A DNA stretch of 64,000 nucleotides. It comes from Kangiellaceae bacterium. GTDB taxonomy: Bacteria > Pseudomonadota > Gammaproteobacteria > Enterobacterales > Kangiellaceae. A program made the position numbers and the translations under genes. Below the pieces are notes generated by a model. It was not told where the DNA came from. It was given only the letters and a program-made list of their open reading frames with translations, and did not search any database. The stretch is taken from NCBI GenBank assembly GCA_019090895.1, contig JAHRVB010000051.1:28220-92219 (forward strand), written 5' to 3'. This document shows positions 19,662 to 29,485 of the stretch, one piece after another (the first letter of the stretch is position 1; each line of letters begins with the position of its first letter).

Positions 19662-20015
19662 CTAACTCCACTCAATTTTTTTCCCCTTAGATAGGTTTAA
19701 CCGCTTATTCATTCCACTCATCATTTCAATGACCGCATTAGCGCCAAGACAATATGAAAAATGCCAAGGTTTGAAATTATCAATGGTTTTCATGACTCTA
19801 CCGTCTTGGTCAAGATAACAAAGGTCAATCGCATATTTCATACCAACCATATGGACAGAATGACATTTTTCGATAAGCAGTCCTTGGCTATCCGTTAATG
19901 GCGACCGCCCCAAAAGCCCCCGTGTTCTCTGCCACGCTGTGCGAGCTATATATAATTCCGCTAACACTGGACGACCATCGACTGATGCGGCACTCATAGT
20001 TAAATTACATTCCAT
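19662..20015 (-). CDS. DUF192 family protein
   Basis: TAWQRTRGLLGRSPLTDSQGLLIEKCHSVHMVGMKYAIDLCYLDQDGRVMKTI, DUF192 pattern. Confidence 0.8.
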   Translation of the reverse strand: MECNLTMSAASVDGRPVLAELYIARTAWQRTRGLLGRSPLTDSQGLLIEKCHSVHMVGMKYAIDLCYLDQDGRVMKTIDNFKPWHFSYCLGANAVIEMMSGMNKRLNLSKGKKIEWS

Positions 20016-20871
20016 GGATCATTTTCATCGCGATTGGAAAACCGAGCACTAAAAACGTTACTGGGAAAATAAAGGCAACCAAAGGAAAAACCAATTTAAC
20101 CGGTGCTTCCATCGCTTTTTTCTCCGCCTTTTGAAATCGTTCAACACGTCGTTGATCCGCTTGAATACTAAGAGTTGCACTCAAGCTCGCACCTGTTTTT
20201 TCAGCTTGAACAAGTGCACTCACTAAATTATTAATTTCCTTAACTTGAACACGTTCAGCCATTGCTCGCAGTGAATCAGTCCGACTCATACCTGCACGCA
20301 GATCTCGGATTACTCCATCAAACTCTGCATGCAATGGACCTTTAGGACCTTTGTCTACCGCCTGTTGTAACGCACCAGAGAGATTAAGACCGGCTTGAAC
20401 TGACATGGTGATGTAATCGAGATACATAGGCAGATCTTTAATGATTTTGTTTTTCCTCTTTGAGTGCAAATCATTCAAAGTGATTAAAGGCAAGAAAAAA
20501 CCGAATAGAGTGAATGATGCCAACCAGCCGTAACTCACTTCACCAAGAGCCGCCATTGAAAAGAAAGACATAATTAACGCGACAATCGCTGCAAGCAATC
20601 TAACCGAGAAATACTGTTCAGCTGTCAAAATAAAAGACACTCCCGATAAACGTAATTTTCGATTGCTTTTTTCTAGATAATCAATTGGTAATCTTTCACC
20701 AATATAAAAAGCCAAAAATCTGACCATCGGCCATATCATTTTCAAACTGGATGGTAATGGATCCATAAATAACCGCTGGTCGCTTGGTACATGCGAACGC
20801 ACGTTATATTGCGCTATGACAAATAAAACTGTTGCCGCGGCGATCAACAAAATGATAATTAATAACATCAT
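20005..20871 (-). CDS. tadC: Tad pilus inner-membrane protein TadC (T2SF domain)
   Basis: YLDYITMSVQAGLNLSGALQQAVDKGPKGPLHAEFDGVIRDLRAGMSRTDSLRAMAERV, T2SS-F domain; downstream of tadB. Confidence 0.85.
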   Translation of the reverse strand: MMLLIIILLIAAATVLFVIAQYNVRSHVPSDQRLFMDPLPSSLKMIWPMVRFLAFYIGERLPIDYLEKSNRKLRLSGVSFILTAEQYFSVRLLAAIVALIMSFFSMAALGEVSYGWLASFTLFGFFLPLITLNDLHSKRKNKIIKDLPMYLDYITMSVQAGLNLSGALQQAVDKGPKGPLHAEFDGVIRDLRAGMSRTDSLRAMAERVQVKEINNLVSALVQAEKTGASLSATLSIQADQRRVERFQKAEKKAMEAPVKLVFPLVAFIFPVTFLVLGFPIAMKMIHGM

Positions 20872-20929
20872 ATTTCTTTATTCTTTACCTTTCATGTTTT
20901 TCATAATTACTTTTTATCGACTGTTTTAG

Positions 20930-21778
20930 CTAAACGTCAATGGTGACAATTTTTTTAATGAACCGATAACCGATATATTGCATCGTTAATGCTATTGCAA
21001 TAACAATCCAGCCAGTTACATCGTTCCATAAATGCTCCATCGCTTCTGGCTCCATATGATTAAGGGCCAGCACTATAAGCGCCGGCAATAATGACATCAC
21101 AATCCCTTGTGCTTTTCCTTGGGACGTCAACGCTTCGATTTTTCCCTCCATCTCAAGTTTTTTTCGTAAAGTACTCGCAAGACGTTCCAACATTTCGGCG
21201 AGATTTCCACCAACCTCCTTCGAAATTTTCATTCCAGCAACGACCAAGTCCACTTCCGCCTCATCAATTCGAGCAGACATCTTATCGAGTGTTGGACCAA
21301 AGTCGCCTCCTAGTCGCAATTCTCGCAAGAACAACCCAAATTCCTGACTTGTCGGCTCAGGAGCTTCAGAAACCATTGTTTCTAAAGCTCCAACTAGACT
21401 ACTGCCTGCTCGCATACTCGAAGAAAGCATTATCAGTGTGTCAGGCATTTGTGAGACGAATAATTTTCGCCGTCTATTGCGCAAAAATCGATAGATTTTC
21501 TTCGGCATTGCCATTAAAACCAGTGCAACAACAATCGCAGGAAATAAACTTTCCGTTATTAACCAAGTTAATAATGAGCCAATTAGAATAACTAATAAGT
21601 TGAATCGAAATAGAGTTTGTGGCTCAATAAATAGAAATAGATCAGTAAGATTTCTCGAGGCAGACTCGGTAAACTCTTCTTGATAAGATTTACCGAGCAT
21701 CGCTGATATTTTTGAACCTGCTAATATCATCAAGACAACTGTAACAAAAACGATGGCGATAACAATGAGTTTAAACAT
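20930..21778 (-). CDS. tadB: Tad pilus inner-membrane protein TadB (T2SF domain)
   Basis: MPDTLIMLSSSMRAGSSLVGALETMVSEAPEPTSQEFGLFLRELRLGGDFGPTLDKMSARI; adjacent to TadA. Confidence 0.87.
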   Translation of the reverse strand: MFKLIVIAIVFVTVVLMILAGSKISAMLGKSYQEEFTESASRNLTDLFLFIEPQTLFRFNLLVILIGSLLTWLITESLFPAIVVALVLMAMPKKIYRFLRNRRRKLFVSQMPDTLIMLSSSMRAGSSLVGALETMVSEAPEPTSQEFGLFLRELRLGGDFGPTLDKMSARIDEAEVDLVVAGMKISKEVGGNLAEMLERLASTLRKKLEMEGKIEALTSQGKAQGIVMSLLPALIVLALNHMEPEAMEHLWNDVTGWIVIAIALTMQYIGYRFIKKIVTIDV

Positions 21779-23490
21779 TAGATCACATCTCGTTTGCTGA
21801 AAATTCCAAGGTTAACTTCTATGCCATTCCTTGAAAGTTCCTCATAAAATTCCGGTATCAAGCCGGTTGCTTCAAAATGACCTAGAATTTTCCCTTCACG
21901 GTTTATGCCACTACGTGTGAATCTAAATATTTCTGCTAACTGTACAGTGCCTGACTCGATTCCAGTGAGTTCGGCAATTGATGTAATCCGTCTTGAACCG
22001 TCAGAAAAACGGGTCTGCTGAATGATAATATCCACCGCCGATGCAATTTGTTCGCGTATGGCTAATACCGGCAAGTCCATTCCTGACATCATCACCATCA
22101 CTTCAAGTCTCGAAATACAATCTCTTGGTCGATTAGCATGTGCGGTTGTCAATGACCCATCGTGCCCGGTATTCATCGCTTGCAGCATATCCAACGCTTC
22201 GCCGCCTCGGCACTCACCAACAACAACTCTATCTGGTCTCATTCGCAAACAGTTCTTGACTAAGTCACGAATCTCAACAGCTCCTTTACCTTCTTGGTTA
22301 GGAGGACGCGCTTCGAGCGAAACCAGATTAGGTTGAGTAAGTTTTAATTCTGCGGAGTCTTCTACTGTTACAATTCGTTCATCATCGGGAATATAGTTTG
22401 ATAATACGTTTAGCAAGGTTGTTTTACCCGACCCTGTACCGCCTGATACCACCATGTTTTTTTTATACAAAACTGCATTTTTAAGAAACTCCATCATCTC
22501 ATAATTCATCGCACCGAATCCGACAAGATCTTCGGCCGTCAGTTTATTACTCATAAACTTTCGAATCGTTATTGAAGGTCCTTTAAGTGCTAGCGGCGGA
22601 ATGATTGCGTTTACTCGAGAGCCGTCTTTCAAACGAGCATCAACCATTGGTGAACTTTCATCAATTCGTCGACCTAATGGAGTGACGATACGTTCTATCG
22701 CGCCAATGACAGCATGGTCATCAGTAAATGCGACATCGGATAAAAATAATTTCCCCGCCTTTTCATAAAAAATCTGGTCATGAGAATTAACCATAATTTC
22801 CGATATATCTTTATCTGATAGCAATTTCTCTAGAGGTCCTAAACCAACAGTTTCATCCAGCACTTCATTTGCGAGCTCCACATGATCGATATGTTTAGGC
22901 AGATCGTTTATTTTTTCCATTACTTGCAGAATTAATTCCCGACTTTTTTCCCGAAGGACATCGTCGGACATTTCGTTCACTTTAATTCGACGTAAATCTA
23001 TCTGTTTTAACAGTGCTTGATGGACTTTTTTCCGCCAATTGTTTCGCTCAACAATATCTTTAGATGGTTTTCCATCGAGCTTGTTGACTGGTTTCTTTTG
23101 TGGAAGAACTTCAGTTATCTCGTTATCTTGTGGTTTAGTTTCAACAATATCCAAGTTCACATCTGTCGATTCAGATATTTTATGCTGTTGGCTCTTAGGC
23201 GGTGTAATCTGAATAATATAACCACCAATTTGAACCGTATCGTCTTCAGTTAGAGGACCTGATTCTTCAATTTTTTTTCCGTTTACAGCCACGCCGGTAC
23301 GACTATTGGATATGTCACGAATGAAAATACCATTTTCAACTAATTTTAATACAGCATGTTCCTGCGCAATTTTTATGCCGTGTAGTACAACTAGATTAGA
23401 CTTAGATTTTCCCAATCCGCAGTTATCACTTGTGCAACGTAAATGCGCTACTTCGGTACCTTTTTGGGTTCTGACTTTAACTTCAAACAT
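21778..23490 (-). CDS. tadA: Tad pilus secretion ATPase TadA/CpaF with N-terminal FHA domain
   Basis: FHA-like N-terminus (HAVLKLVENGIFIRDISNSRTGVAVNGKKI); Walker A VVSGGTGSGKTTLLNVL; VVVGECRGGEALDMLQAMNTGHDGSLTTAHAN. Confidence 0.92.
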   Translation of the reverse strand: MFEVKVRTQKGTEVAHLRCTSDNCGLGKSKSNLVVLHGIKIAQEHAVLKLVENGIFIRDISNSRTGVAVNGKKIEESGPLTEDDTVQIGGYIIQITPPKSQQHKISESTDVNLDIVETKPQDNEITEVLPQKKPVNKLDGKPSKDIVERNNWRKKVHQALLKQIDLRRIKVNEMSDDVLREKSRELILQVMEKINDLPKHIDHVELANEVLDETVGLGPLEKLLSDKDISEIMVNSHDQIFYEKAGKLFLSDVAFTDDHAVIGAIERIVTPLGRRIDESSPMVDARLKDGSRVNAIIPPLALKGPSITIRKFMSNKLTAEDLVGFGAMNYEMMEFLKNAVLYKKNMVVSGGTGSGKTTLLNVLSNYIPDDERIVTVEDSAELKLTQPNLVSLEARPPNQEGKGAVEIRDLVKNCLRMRPDRVVVGECRGGEALDMLQAMNTGHDGSLTTAHANRPRDCISRLEVMVMMSGMDLPVLAIREQIASAVDIIIQQTRFSDGSRRITSIAELTGIESGTVQLAEIFRFTRSGINREGKILGHFEATGLIPEFYEELSRNGIEVNLGIFSKRDVI

Positions 23491-23498
23491 ACGATTTA

Positions 23499-24833
23499 TT
23501 AGTCCAGTATTAGTAACTTGTCTAGTTTTCGAAAGGACTCGATCATATCCGTTCCACGAGTTAAGTTTTGCTGGTGTATGTCTTGATTTGGAGTAACGAT
23601 TCGCGGAGTCACAAAAATCACTAACTCAGTCTTATTAGTTTGGAAGTCTTTCGACTTAAACAGCTCTCCCAAAATTGGAATATCGCCTAAAAACGGCACT
23701 TTGCTCACTGCGGTAGAAAGATTCGAATTAACCAAGCCCGACAGCACAATGGTATCGCCTTGTTTGACATTTATGACAGTATCGGTCTTTCTAGATAATA
23801 AACCGGGAATTCCATCTCTAGTAGCAACCGAAAAATCCAAGGTACTAACTTCAGCTTTAACTTTCGACAAAATATTCCCAGCATCATCGGCCACAGGTTC
23901 GATTTCTAATTTAATTCCATACTCGTGGAATTCAACAGAAATAGCACCATTACCTTGTACTATGGGGATCGGATATTCCCCACCAGCTAGGAATTTTGCA
24001 GATTCACCACTACGGGTATTTAACATAGGCTCAGCTAATAGTTTTGCGTCTCCACTGTCCATCATTAAATTAATCTGTGAGCTAATACCTGTGATAAGCC
24101 CCGCATATCCGAAGGTCGCACTATCGAGGAGATTTGTACCTGCATTTGCACTTGCGTCGGTAAGACTGCCTAATATTCCTTCACTAAGGCCGTTTTGTGA
24201 GCCACTGGCTAAATTGAAGATTTGGTTTGTGATCGGAGCACCGGCATAACCCGCCGCCGGTCCAGCAATAACACTTTCCCATTTTATCCCAAGATTTTTT
24301 AGCTGTTTCTTACTAAATTCAACAATTTTTAAATCCATTTGAATCATCTTTTCCATCTTAACTTTCTCAGGCTTAACGAGTACAACAACATCTGGAACGA
24401 CGCTCTTTAATTGATTTAGATGCTCTATTTCTTCTTTTTGAGCTTCCCCCTCCAAAACAACTACACCGTTCACAATTCGGCTAGTCACTTTGGGAAAGGT
24501 TTTAATAAATTCTTTAACTGAAGACAAGAGTTTTGCTGGATCGGCCATAGTAACATTCACTTTTATTCTGGTTTCACGCTCTCCTTCACGCCACACTCTC
24601 ATATCAGTATTCCCAGCATTTTCGGCTATTAGCAGAAGCCCTTTACCCTCAATTATCTTGGTACTAACAATATCGCCTTTACCGATGGCCACACGGCTGA
24701 TATTTTTTATTGGTAGCATTTTTAACGAACCGACGTGCATTGTTACTTTTGCTGTATCTACTGCGGTAGCGTTTGAACAGATAGACGCTATTAAGATGAC
24801 TACTACAATTTTAATTATTCGCATTACTTCCAT
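23499..24833 (-). CDS. Tad secretin RcpA/CpaC
   Basis: Pilus assembly N-terminal domain plus secretin core (VVLSGLVNSNLSTAVSKVPFLGDIPILGELFKSKDFQTNKTELVIFVTPRIV). Confidence 0.92.
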   Translation of the reverse strand: MEVMRIIKIVVVILIASICSNATAVDTAKVTMHVGSLKMLPIKNISRVAIGKGDIVSTKIIEGKGLLLIAENAGNTDMRVWREGERETRIKVNVTMADPAKLLSSVKEFIKTFPKVTSRIVNGVVVLEGEAQKEEIEHLNQLKSVVPDVVVLVKPEKVKMEKMIQMDLKIVEFSKKQLKNLGIKWESVIAGPAAGYAGAPITNQIFNLASGSQNGLSEGILGSLTDASANAGTNLLDSATFGYAGLITGISSQINLMMDSGDAKLLAEPMLNTRSGESAKFLAGGEYPIPIVQGNGAISVEFHEYGIKLEIEPVADDAGNILSKVKAEVSTLDFSVATRDGIPGLLSRKTDTVINVKQGDTIVLSGLVNSNLSTAVSKVPFLGDIPILGELFKSKDFQTNKTELVIFVTPRIVTPNQDIHQQNLTRGTDMIESFRKLDKLLILD

Positions 24834-24920
24834 CTTCTTTTTGTTATTAACGTATTAGACAAATAGATTTTGTCGAAAACTTTTCATAAACAATCAAACT
24901 AGTTTGATTTACTTCGCTAT

Positions 24921-25874
24921 TTATTTTTTATCTGGATTGATCAATTCATCAATTTGGCCAAGCTTTCTTGCGAGCTTTTTCATTTCCACCGCCTGCTCTG
25001 CGACAGAAGCAATTCCTTTTTTGGCAGAACCGCCTATGATGTATTCAACCTTGTGTTCAATTTTTGCGACATTCATATAAACGTCATTAGAATCCAACAA
25101 TCGATGTTTTACTCGCTTATCATCTTCTCTATTTCTTAACATAGCCACAAACTTTCCATCTTGACGAGCGAGTCCAAGCCGACCCGCGTCACGAAGCGGT
25201 ATACCTAAAGTGATCGTGTTATATTGATCAAAATCGGAAGCTTGCATTGAATTACTTTTTATCACCATATCTTCAAGAGTGCTTCTTCCGGTAGCAAGCA
25301 CAACTGCGTTTTCTAAAACTAAATAAAGTGCTGATGATTTTTCTTTGCTTTTAAACCCGGTAATAGTTTTTTTATCTGCCAAAAGATAAAGGTCTATACG
25401 ATCACCTGCTACTAACATACCAGCGGTCGAATTAAACTCATCCATAGGAATAGTAATCGCCCGTTGCCCTTCTGTTAATAAATCAGAGAACTGCTTGATT
25501 CCAACTCCCGCTATGCTGTTTTTCAAAACAGGTTTACCAGCAGATATATCGGCAGTTACTACTCGTCCAATCAGTGACTTAAATTGCTTCGGAGTAAATG
25601 CACCATCAGGAACATATTGCGACGGAATTTCACGAACGACCATGTTGCTACTATCAATAATATCTCCAGGACCTACTTGATATTTTGGCACAACCACTGG
25701 GATTTTTTTTGTATTACTTCCTGCGAGCGTATTCCTAATCTCGGCTTCTTTGAAATCAAGATAATAGCTCGATAACCAAGCCGCGCTTCCGCCAAGGACT
25801 AATGCCACTACCAAAATTAACCAATTTTTTTTACTGGAACTATCACCAGAAACTACTTTCATTGACTTCCTCAT
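24921..25874 (-). CDS. Flp pilus assembly protein CpaB/RcpC
   Basis: SAF-like region VPKYQVGPGDIIDSSNMVVREIPSQYVPDGAFT...GKPVLKNSIA...RAITIPMDEFNSTAGMLVAGDRIDLYL. Confidence 0.88.
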   Translation of the reverse strand: MRKSMKVVSGDSSSKKNWLILVVALVLGGSAAWLSSYYLDFKEAEIRNTLAGSNTKKIPVVVPKYQVGPGDIIDSSNMVVREIPSQYVPDGAFTPKQFKSLIGRVVTADISAGKPVLKNSIAGVGIKQFSDLLTEGQRAITIPMDEFNSTAGMLVAGDRIDLYLLADKKTITGFKSKEKSSALYLVLENAVVLATGRSTLEDMVIKSNSMQASDFDQYNTITLGIPLRDAGRLGLARQDGKFVAMLRNREDDKRVKHRLLDSNDVYMNVAKIEHKVEYIIGGSAKKGIASVAEQAVEMKKLARKLGQIDELINPDKK

Positions 25875-25908
25875 TTATTATTATAGTGTTAATACTAACT
25901 ACAGATTA

Positions 25909-26106
25909 CTAGGGCAAATTACCTACGGAATGAGCGTACTTGTAAGCTCGGTACTCTTGTTTAATCATGTCAGACAAGCGAGTGACTACACTCCTTTTCT
26001 CTTCTTCATCACCAAATGGCACACCTAACGCCGCAATTATGATTAAAGAAATCACAATATACTCCGTTGTTGCCTGGCCTATTTGATATCTAGTGAATTT
26101 TTTCAT
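25909..26106 (-). CDS. Small Flp/TadE-type prepilin-like protein
   Basis: 65 aa; N-terminal YQIG|QATTEYIVISLIIIAALGVPFG matches the Flp-type G/(X4)EY processing site. Confidence 0.6.
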   Translation of the reverse strand: MKKFTRYQIGQATTEYIVISLIIIAALGVPFGDEEEKRSVVTRLSDMIKQEYRAYKYAHSVGNLP

Positions 26107-26129
26107 TTCAAAGCCTACTATTTTGGAAT

Positions 26130-26828
26130 CTAGAAGATCGTCTTTTTCACAATATTTGCGGTAATTTGAGTGCCCAGCGCTTGTTTCTTAAAAATAACAT
26201 TCAATTGGTCGGCGTCTTTATTCATCGTAATCACAGCACCGGTTTGTTGAGGATCTATAGCAGCACTTTGTGCGCTCCACCCTCTATCTGAAAATTTCTT
26301 CAGTAAAAACTGATAGCTTGTCGCAATTGTTTGCTGAGTATGAAATAAGAGAAAACGATTATTGGCACCAGGGTCCTTTTCATAAATATCGTTGATGACT
26401 GTGGAATGTCTTGGTAGCGGAAAATTATTACCAAGCACAAAATTTTTACGAATGGCAGCCATGTGGCTTATACCCATATACCCAGTAGTTTTACCCAAAT
26501 AAGATTGGATTTTAGCCGTTAAAACAAACCCATCCTGTTTTGAGTTGATGTAAGTCCAATCATCGATAATCTTTTCGTCATAAAGCGAATCTTCAATGGA
26601 TTTCCACTTTTCTCGATAAAAATCGGTTACTTGAGACAGGGTCATATCGGTATCAATTTTCCAGGTTTTCATCGGAATACCATTGAAAACCATATCTTCT
26701 GAAACAATATTAATTTTAACTTTTTTGGGAAACGACATATCAGGCCAATTATTTGCTTGGACCGAAAAACTTACTAATATTACTAACGGAAGCAGAATTA
26801 ATCTTTCTAAGTATTTTGTTATAAACAT
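26130..26828 (-). CDS. Hypothetical exported protein inside Tad locus
   Basis: 232 aa ORF with signal peptide; no recognisable domain; abuts flanking Tad genes. Confidence 0.65.
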   Translation of the reverse strand: MFITKYLERLILLPLVILVSFSVQANNWPDMSFPKKVKINIVSEDMVFNGIPMKTWKIDTDMTLSQVTDFYREKWKSIEDSLYDEKIIDDWTYINSKQDGFVLTAKIQSYLGKTTGYMGISHMAAIRKNFVLGNNFPLPRHSTVINDIYEKDPGANNRFLLFHTQQTIATSYQFLLKKFSDRGWSAQSAAIDPQQTGAVITMNKDADQLNVIFKKQALGTQITANIVKKTIF

Positions 26829-27667
26829 TTTGTTCCACTCACTCTACACAATCGTTGTTCAGGCGCCTGCTCAGTATCAACCCGACCTAAATCCAACCAA
26901 CTAGTCCTAAGTTCTCTCGCAACCGGAAAAATCCCCAAGACGTCACGAACTGAATTAACAAAACCAAAATCGAGAATCGCACTTGGTGTCAATCCTTGTA
27001 CCATTTTAATATTATGATTCCTACCCGACGTATTCCACCCGTCGCCTAACACAAATAATTTGCTCTCGCTCGTCACTGAAAAACTTTCATCAAAGGGCAA
27101 AATTCCTGGTAACTCAGCAAACGTGTATGCCAGTTCACTACCGTACATCCCCTTATCGTTTACAGAAAATCCGCCAAAATCTAACAATGAAACAAGACCC
27201 CCAATATCACCCGTAAGACCTGGTGTGTCAGATTCTGTTACTCGAGCAGTAACGACTCGGTCTTGGTCGTCTCCCTCAGTTTTAGTTGCGTTTAGTAAAG
27301 AGACTCGTCCGCTCTCCGTGGTTTGGTAAGTAGCAAGCATTGGGTTAATATTATCGGCAACTGTCCACGTTTTTGTGAGTAAGGAATCATCACTGCTCAA
27401 TGATTCTTCGTTATTTGAAAAAAATCGCCAGTGAATTTCCTGTTCCAACTCTTCATTGGATTTTGTTGCCGCATTGGATGTATCTGATGGTGCGTTTTGG
27501 AACCAAACAGTTCTTTCCCATGCCATATAGCGAGCTGCTTGATCTGTAGCTTGAGTAGTTTCGACGAACTTACCAAGTAGTGGCAATAAAATGACCACAA
27601 CAACTAGGACGCTGCCCATCGCAATCACGGCCTCAACAATCGCTTGCCCTTTGTTTCGTAAAATCAT
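26819..27667 (-). CDS. TadE-like pilus assembly protein
   Basis: N-terminal RNKGQAIVEAVIAMGSVLVVVVILLPLLGKFVETTQATDQAARYMAWERT. Confidence 0.65.
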   Translation of the reverse strand: MILRNKGQAIVEAVIAMGSVLVVVVILLPLLGKFVETTQATDQAARYMAWERTVWFQNAPSDTSNAATKSNEELEQEIHWRFFSNNEESLSSDDSLLTKTWTVADNINPMLATYQTTESGRVSLLNATKTEGDDQDRVVTARVTESDTPGLTGDIGGLVSLLDFGGFSVNDKGMYGSELAYTFAELPGILPFDESFSVTSESKLFVLGDGWNTSGRNHNIKMVQGLTPSAILDFGFVNSVRDVLGIFPVARELRTSWLDLGRVDTEQAPEQRLCRVSGTKCL

Positions 27668-27677
27668 TTATCTCTCC

Positions 27678-29105
27678 CTACAACGCATTAATAATCAACA
27701 TACTTAGCACTCGATCCGTACTGTTTGTATCAATCAGTCTTGGCTGCCAATAAGGGCTATAAAGATTGCCGAACTCGTATCGTCCATCGAGCCTCCTCAT
27801 GGATGCTAGATCGTTGGGCCTTTTAAAATAAACGTCAGCCTTACTAATTGCACTCATATCACTGCCTGCTAACCTGCTGCCTTCTTCAATATTTAGCGAG
27901 GCTTCTCCCCAATGGGCCAACTCACCATCTATACCCTCGGATTTTGCATTAGCAGAAGTTCGTAGGTCGGAATCAGACTTTCCTAATATAACCCGTACAC
28001 TTGGCGTATTATCTATCAGCCCATCATCCTTGATGTCATAAAAATCTTGTAACCCGCTGTAAGAACCCACTTCATTCATATTACTCGCGGCCCAATTGGA
28101 AGTTATTGGATTCAAGTCCCAAGTGTTTCCCCAAATACCAGATTTCTTCTTATACATATTGTAGTTTTCACCTGAACGAGCCGATGCCCAACCAGTAGGA
28201 ATGGCTTCATTCCACTTCCATCTGCAACTAAAGGGTTTGCATTTGTAATTTCCAAACCAGATGGCAACCGTGTCCATAGCTGTCCATGTCTCGGTGTTGT
28301 CCCCAGAGTCAACTAAGTCACTACCACCCGCTTTTTTTACCCTAATTTTGAAAACCAATAGATTCAAAGTAAACCAATTGTGTGTCCGGTATTTTGAAAA
28401 ACGATCCCTTGAATCATTAGTGATCGAATGGAATTCCTTTTTTCTTGTTTTGTCGAATTCGTTGTCGCTGCTGGTATCAATTGATTCTGGAAATTTCACC
28501 CAAGTCTGGTAGTTATCTGCAGTGAAAGTTGCTATAGAAGCAGCGCCAAAATTAATCTTTGGGTCATTGGCTTCAATGACTTTATTAGCCGTATCGTAAG
28601 ATGCAAGGCCCATGGCTACATGAAACCCCTTCTGTCCAATTGAAATACCTTGAATCACATAGTCGGTAAGTGTTGTGGCGTATTCTAGTATCGGTTGAGC
28701 AACCGAGTTGACAGCATCCATAACGCTATCGATAGCACTAGTTACAGCAGCAACATAAGGAATCCATGAAGTTATAGTCGCTAAATTATCTGCGGAGTTA
28801 GTTAACATTTCTAGCCAAGAAGACAACCCTACGTATTGCCCAATAGCCACTTGATTTGCGACCATCGCTCGATTGGTATAGGATTGAAAGTTTAGATCCC
28901 GTGCTACTAATACAGCCGCGCTGTATGCTGCAGCATCAGCAGTGTTTTGAAGTTTAACTCGTTCTTTAGAGAGAATTCCTGCGTTAAAAACGACTAACAC
29001 AGTGATTGAAATTATACCCAAAAACAAGGTCACCAATATAAGGCTCTGACCTTTTTGCTTGTCTACGCGTTGCATTGCTATCCCTGTCTTCCTATTAAAA
29101 AACAC
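27678..29105 (-). CDS. TadG-like protein (Tad domain)
   Basis: KQKGQSLILVTLFLGIISITVLVVFNAGILSKERVKLQNTADAAAYSAAVLVARDLNF, TadE/G-like signature. Confidence 0.8.
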   Translation of the reverse strand: MFFNRKTGIAMQRVDKQKGQSLILVTLFLGIISITVLVVFNAGILSKERVKLQNTADAAAYSAAVLVARDLNFQSYTNRAMVANQVAIGQYVGLSSWLEMLTNSADNLATITSWIPYVAAVTSAIDSVMDAVNSVAQPILEYATTLTDYVIQGISIGQKGFHVAMGLASYDTANKVIEANDPKINFGAASIATFTADNYQTWVKFPESIDTSSDNEFDKTRKKEFHSITNDSRDRFSKYRTHNWFTLNLLVFKIRVKKAGGSDLVDSGDNTETWTAMDTVAIWFGNYKCKPFSCRWKWNEAIPTGWASARSGENYNMYKKKSGIWGNTWDLNPITSNWAASNMNEVGSYSGLQDFYDIKDDGLIDNTPSVRVILGKSDSDLRTSANAKSEGIDGELAHWGEASLNIEEGSRLAGSDMSAISKADVYFKRPNDLASMRRLDGRYEFGNLYSPYWQPRLIDTNSTDRVLSMLIINAL

Positions 29106-29111
29106 ATTAGA

Positions 29112-29145
29112 AAAAGGAAAACCCTGAGAGGGTTTTCCTTTTCTT
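29112..29145 (-). terminator. Strong hairpin terminator/attenuator between Flp pilin genes and rest of Tad locus
   Basis: Perfect 14-bp stem AAAAGGAAAACCCT-gag-AGGGTTTTCCTTTT with T-rich tail on minus strand. Confidence 0.85.
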
Positions 29146-29175
29146 CAAACTGGAAACAAAATTATTAAGTACGAC

Positions 29176-29475
29176 TTAGTCTATGCCGGTACCACTATCG
29201 CTTCCATCACCTTGAGCGGCACCTTCGTTATAATTACTTAGGTTGTACTCTTGGTTAGCAAGATCGTTTGCATCATTGGCGTTGGTTTGCGCTTGGCTTA
29301 TCTGGCCACCTGAATCCTGGCCAGATACTTCCATCGTTAAACCCGCGACTTGATTCCGAATTGATTCTCCGAACAAAGCGTAGGTTCCAATTGCGGCAAC
29401 TGCGATCAAAGCGACAACAATAATAAACTCAGTCATACCCTGTCCCCGCGAATATAGCTGGTTAAGAGTTTTCAT
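29176..29475 (-). CDS. Flp-type pilin (paralogue 2)
   Basis: From ATG at 29475: MKTLNQLYSRG|QGMTEFIIVVALIAVAAIGTYALFGESIRNQVAGLTMEVSGQ. Confidence 0.88.
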   Translation of the reverse strand: MKTLNQLYSRGQGMTEFIIVVALIAVAAIGTYALFGESIRNQVAGLTMEVSGQDSGGQISQAQTNANDANDLANQEYNLSNYNEGAAQGDGSDSGTGID

Positions 29476-29485
29476 GAGTTTTAGC

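Noticed and set aside
22022-22336. Antisense ORF inside tadA, and many similar ORFs from the track (e.g. 14735..15154, 23701..24249, 43420..43803)
   Set aside because: They overlap well-supported genes antisense and their translations show no domain or signal; treated as shadow ORFs
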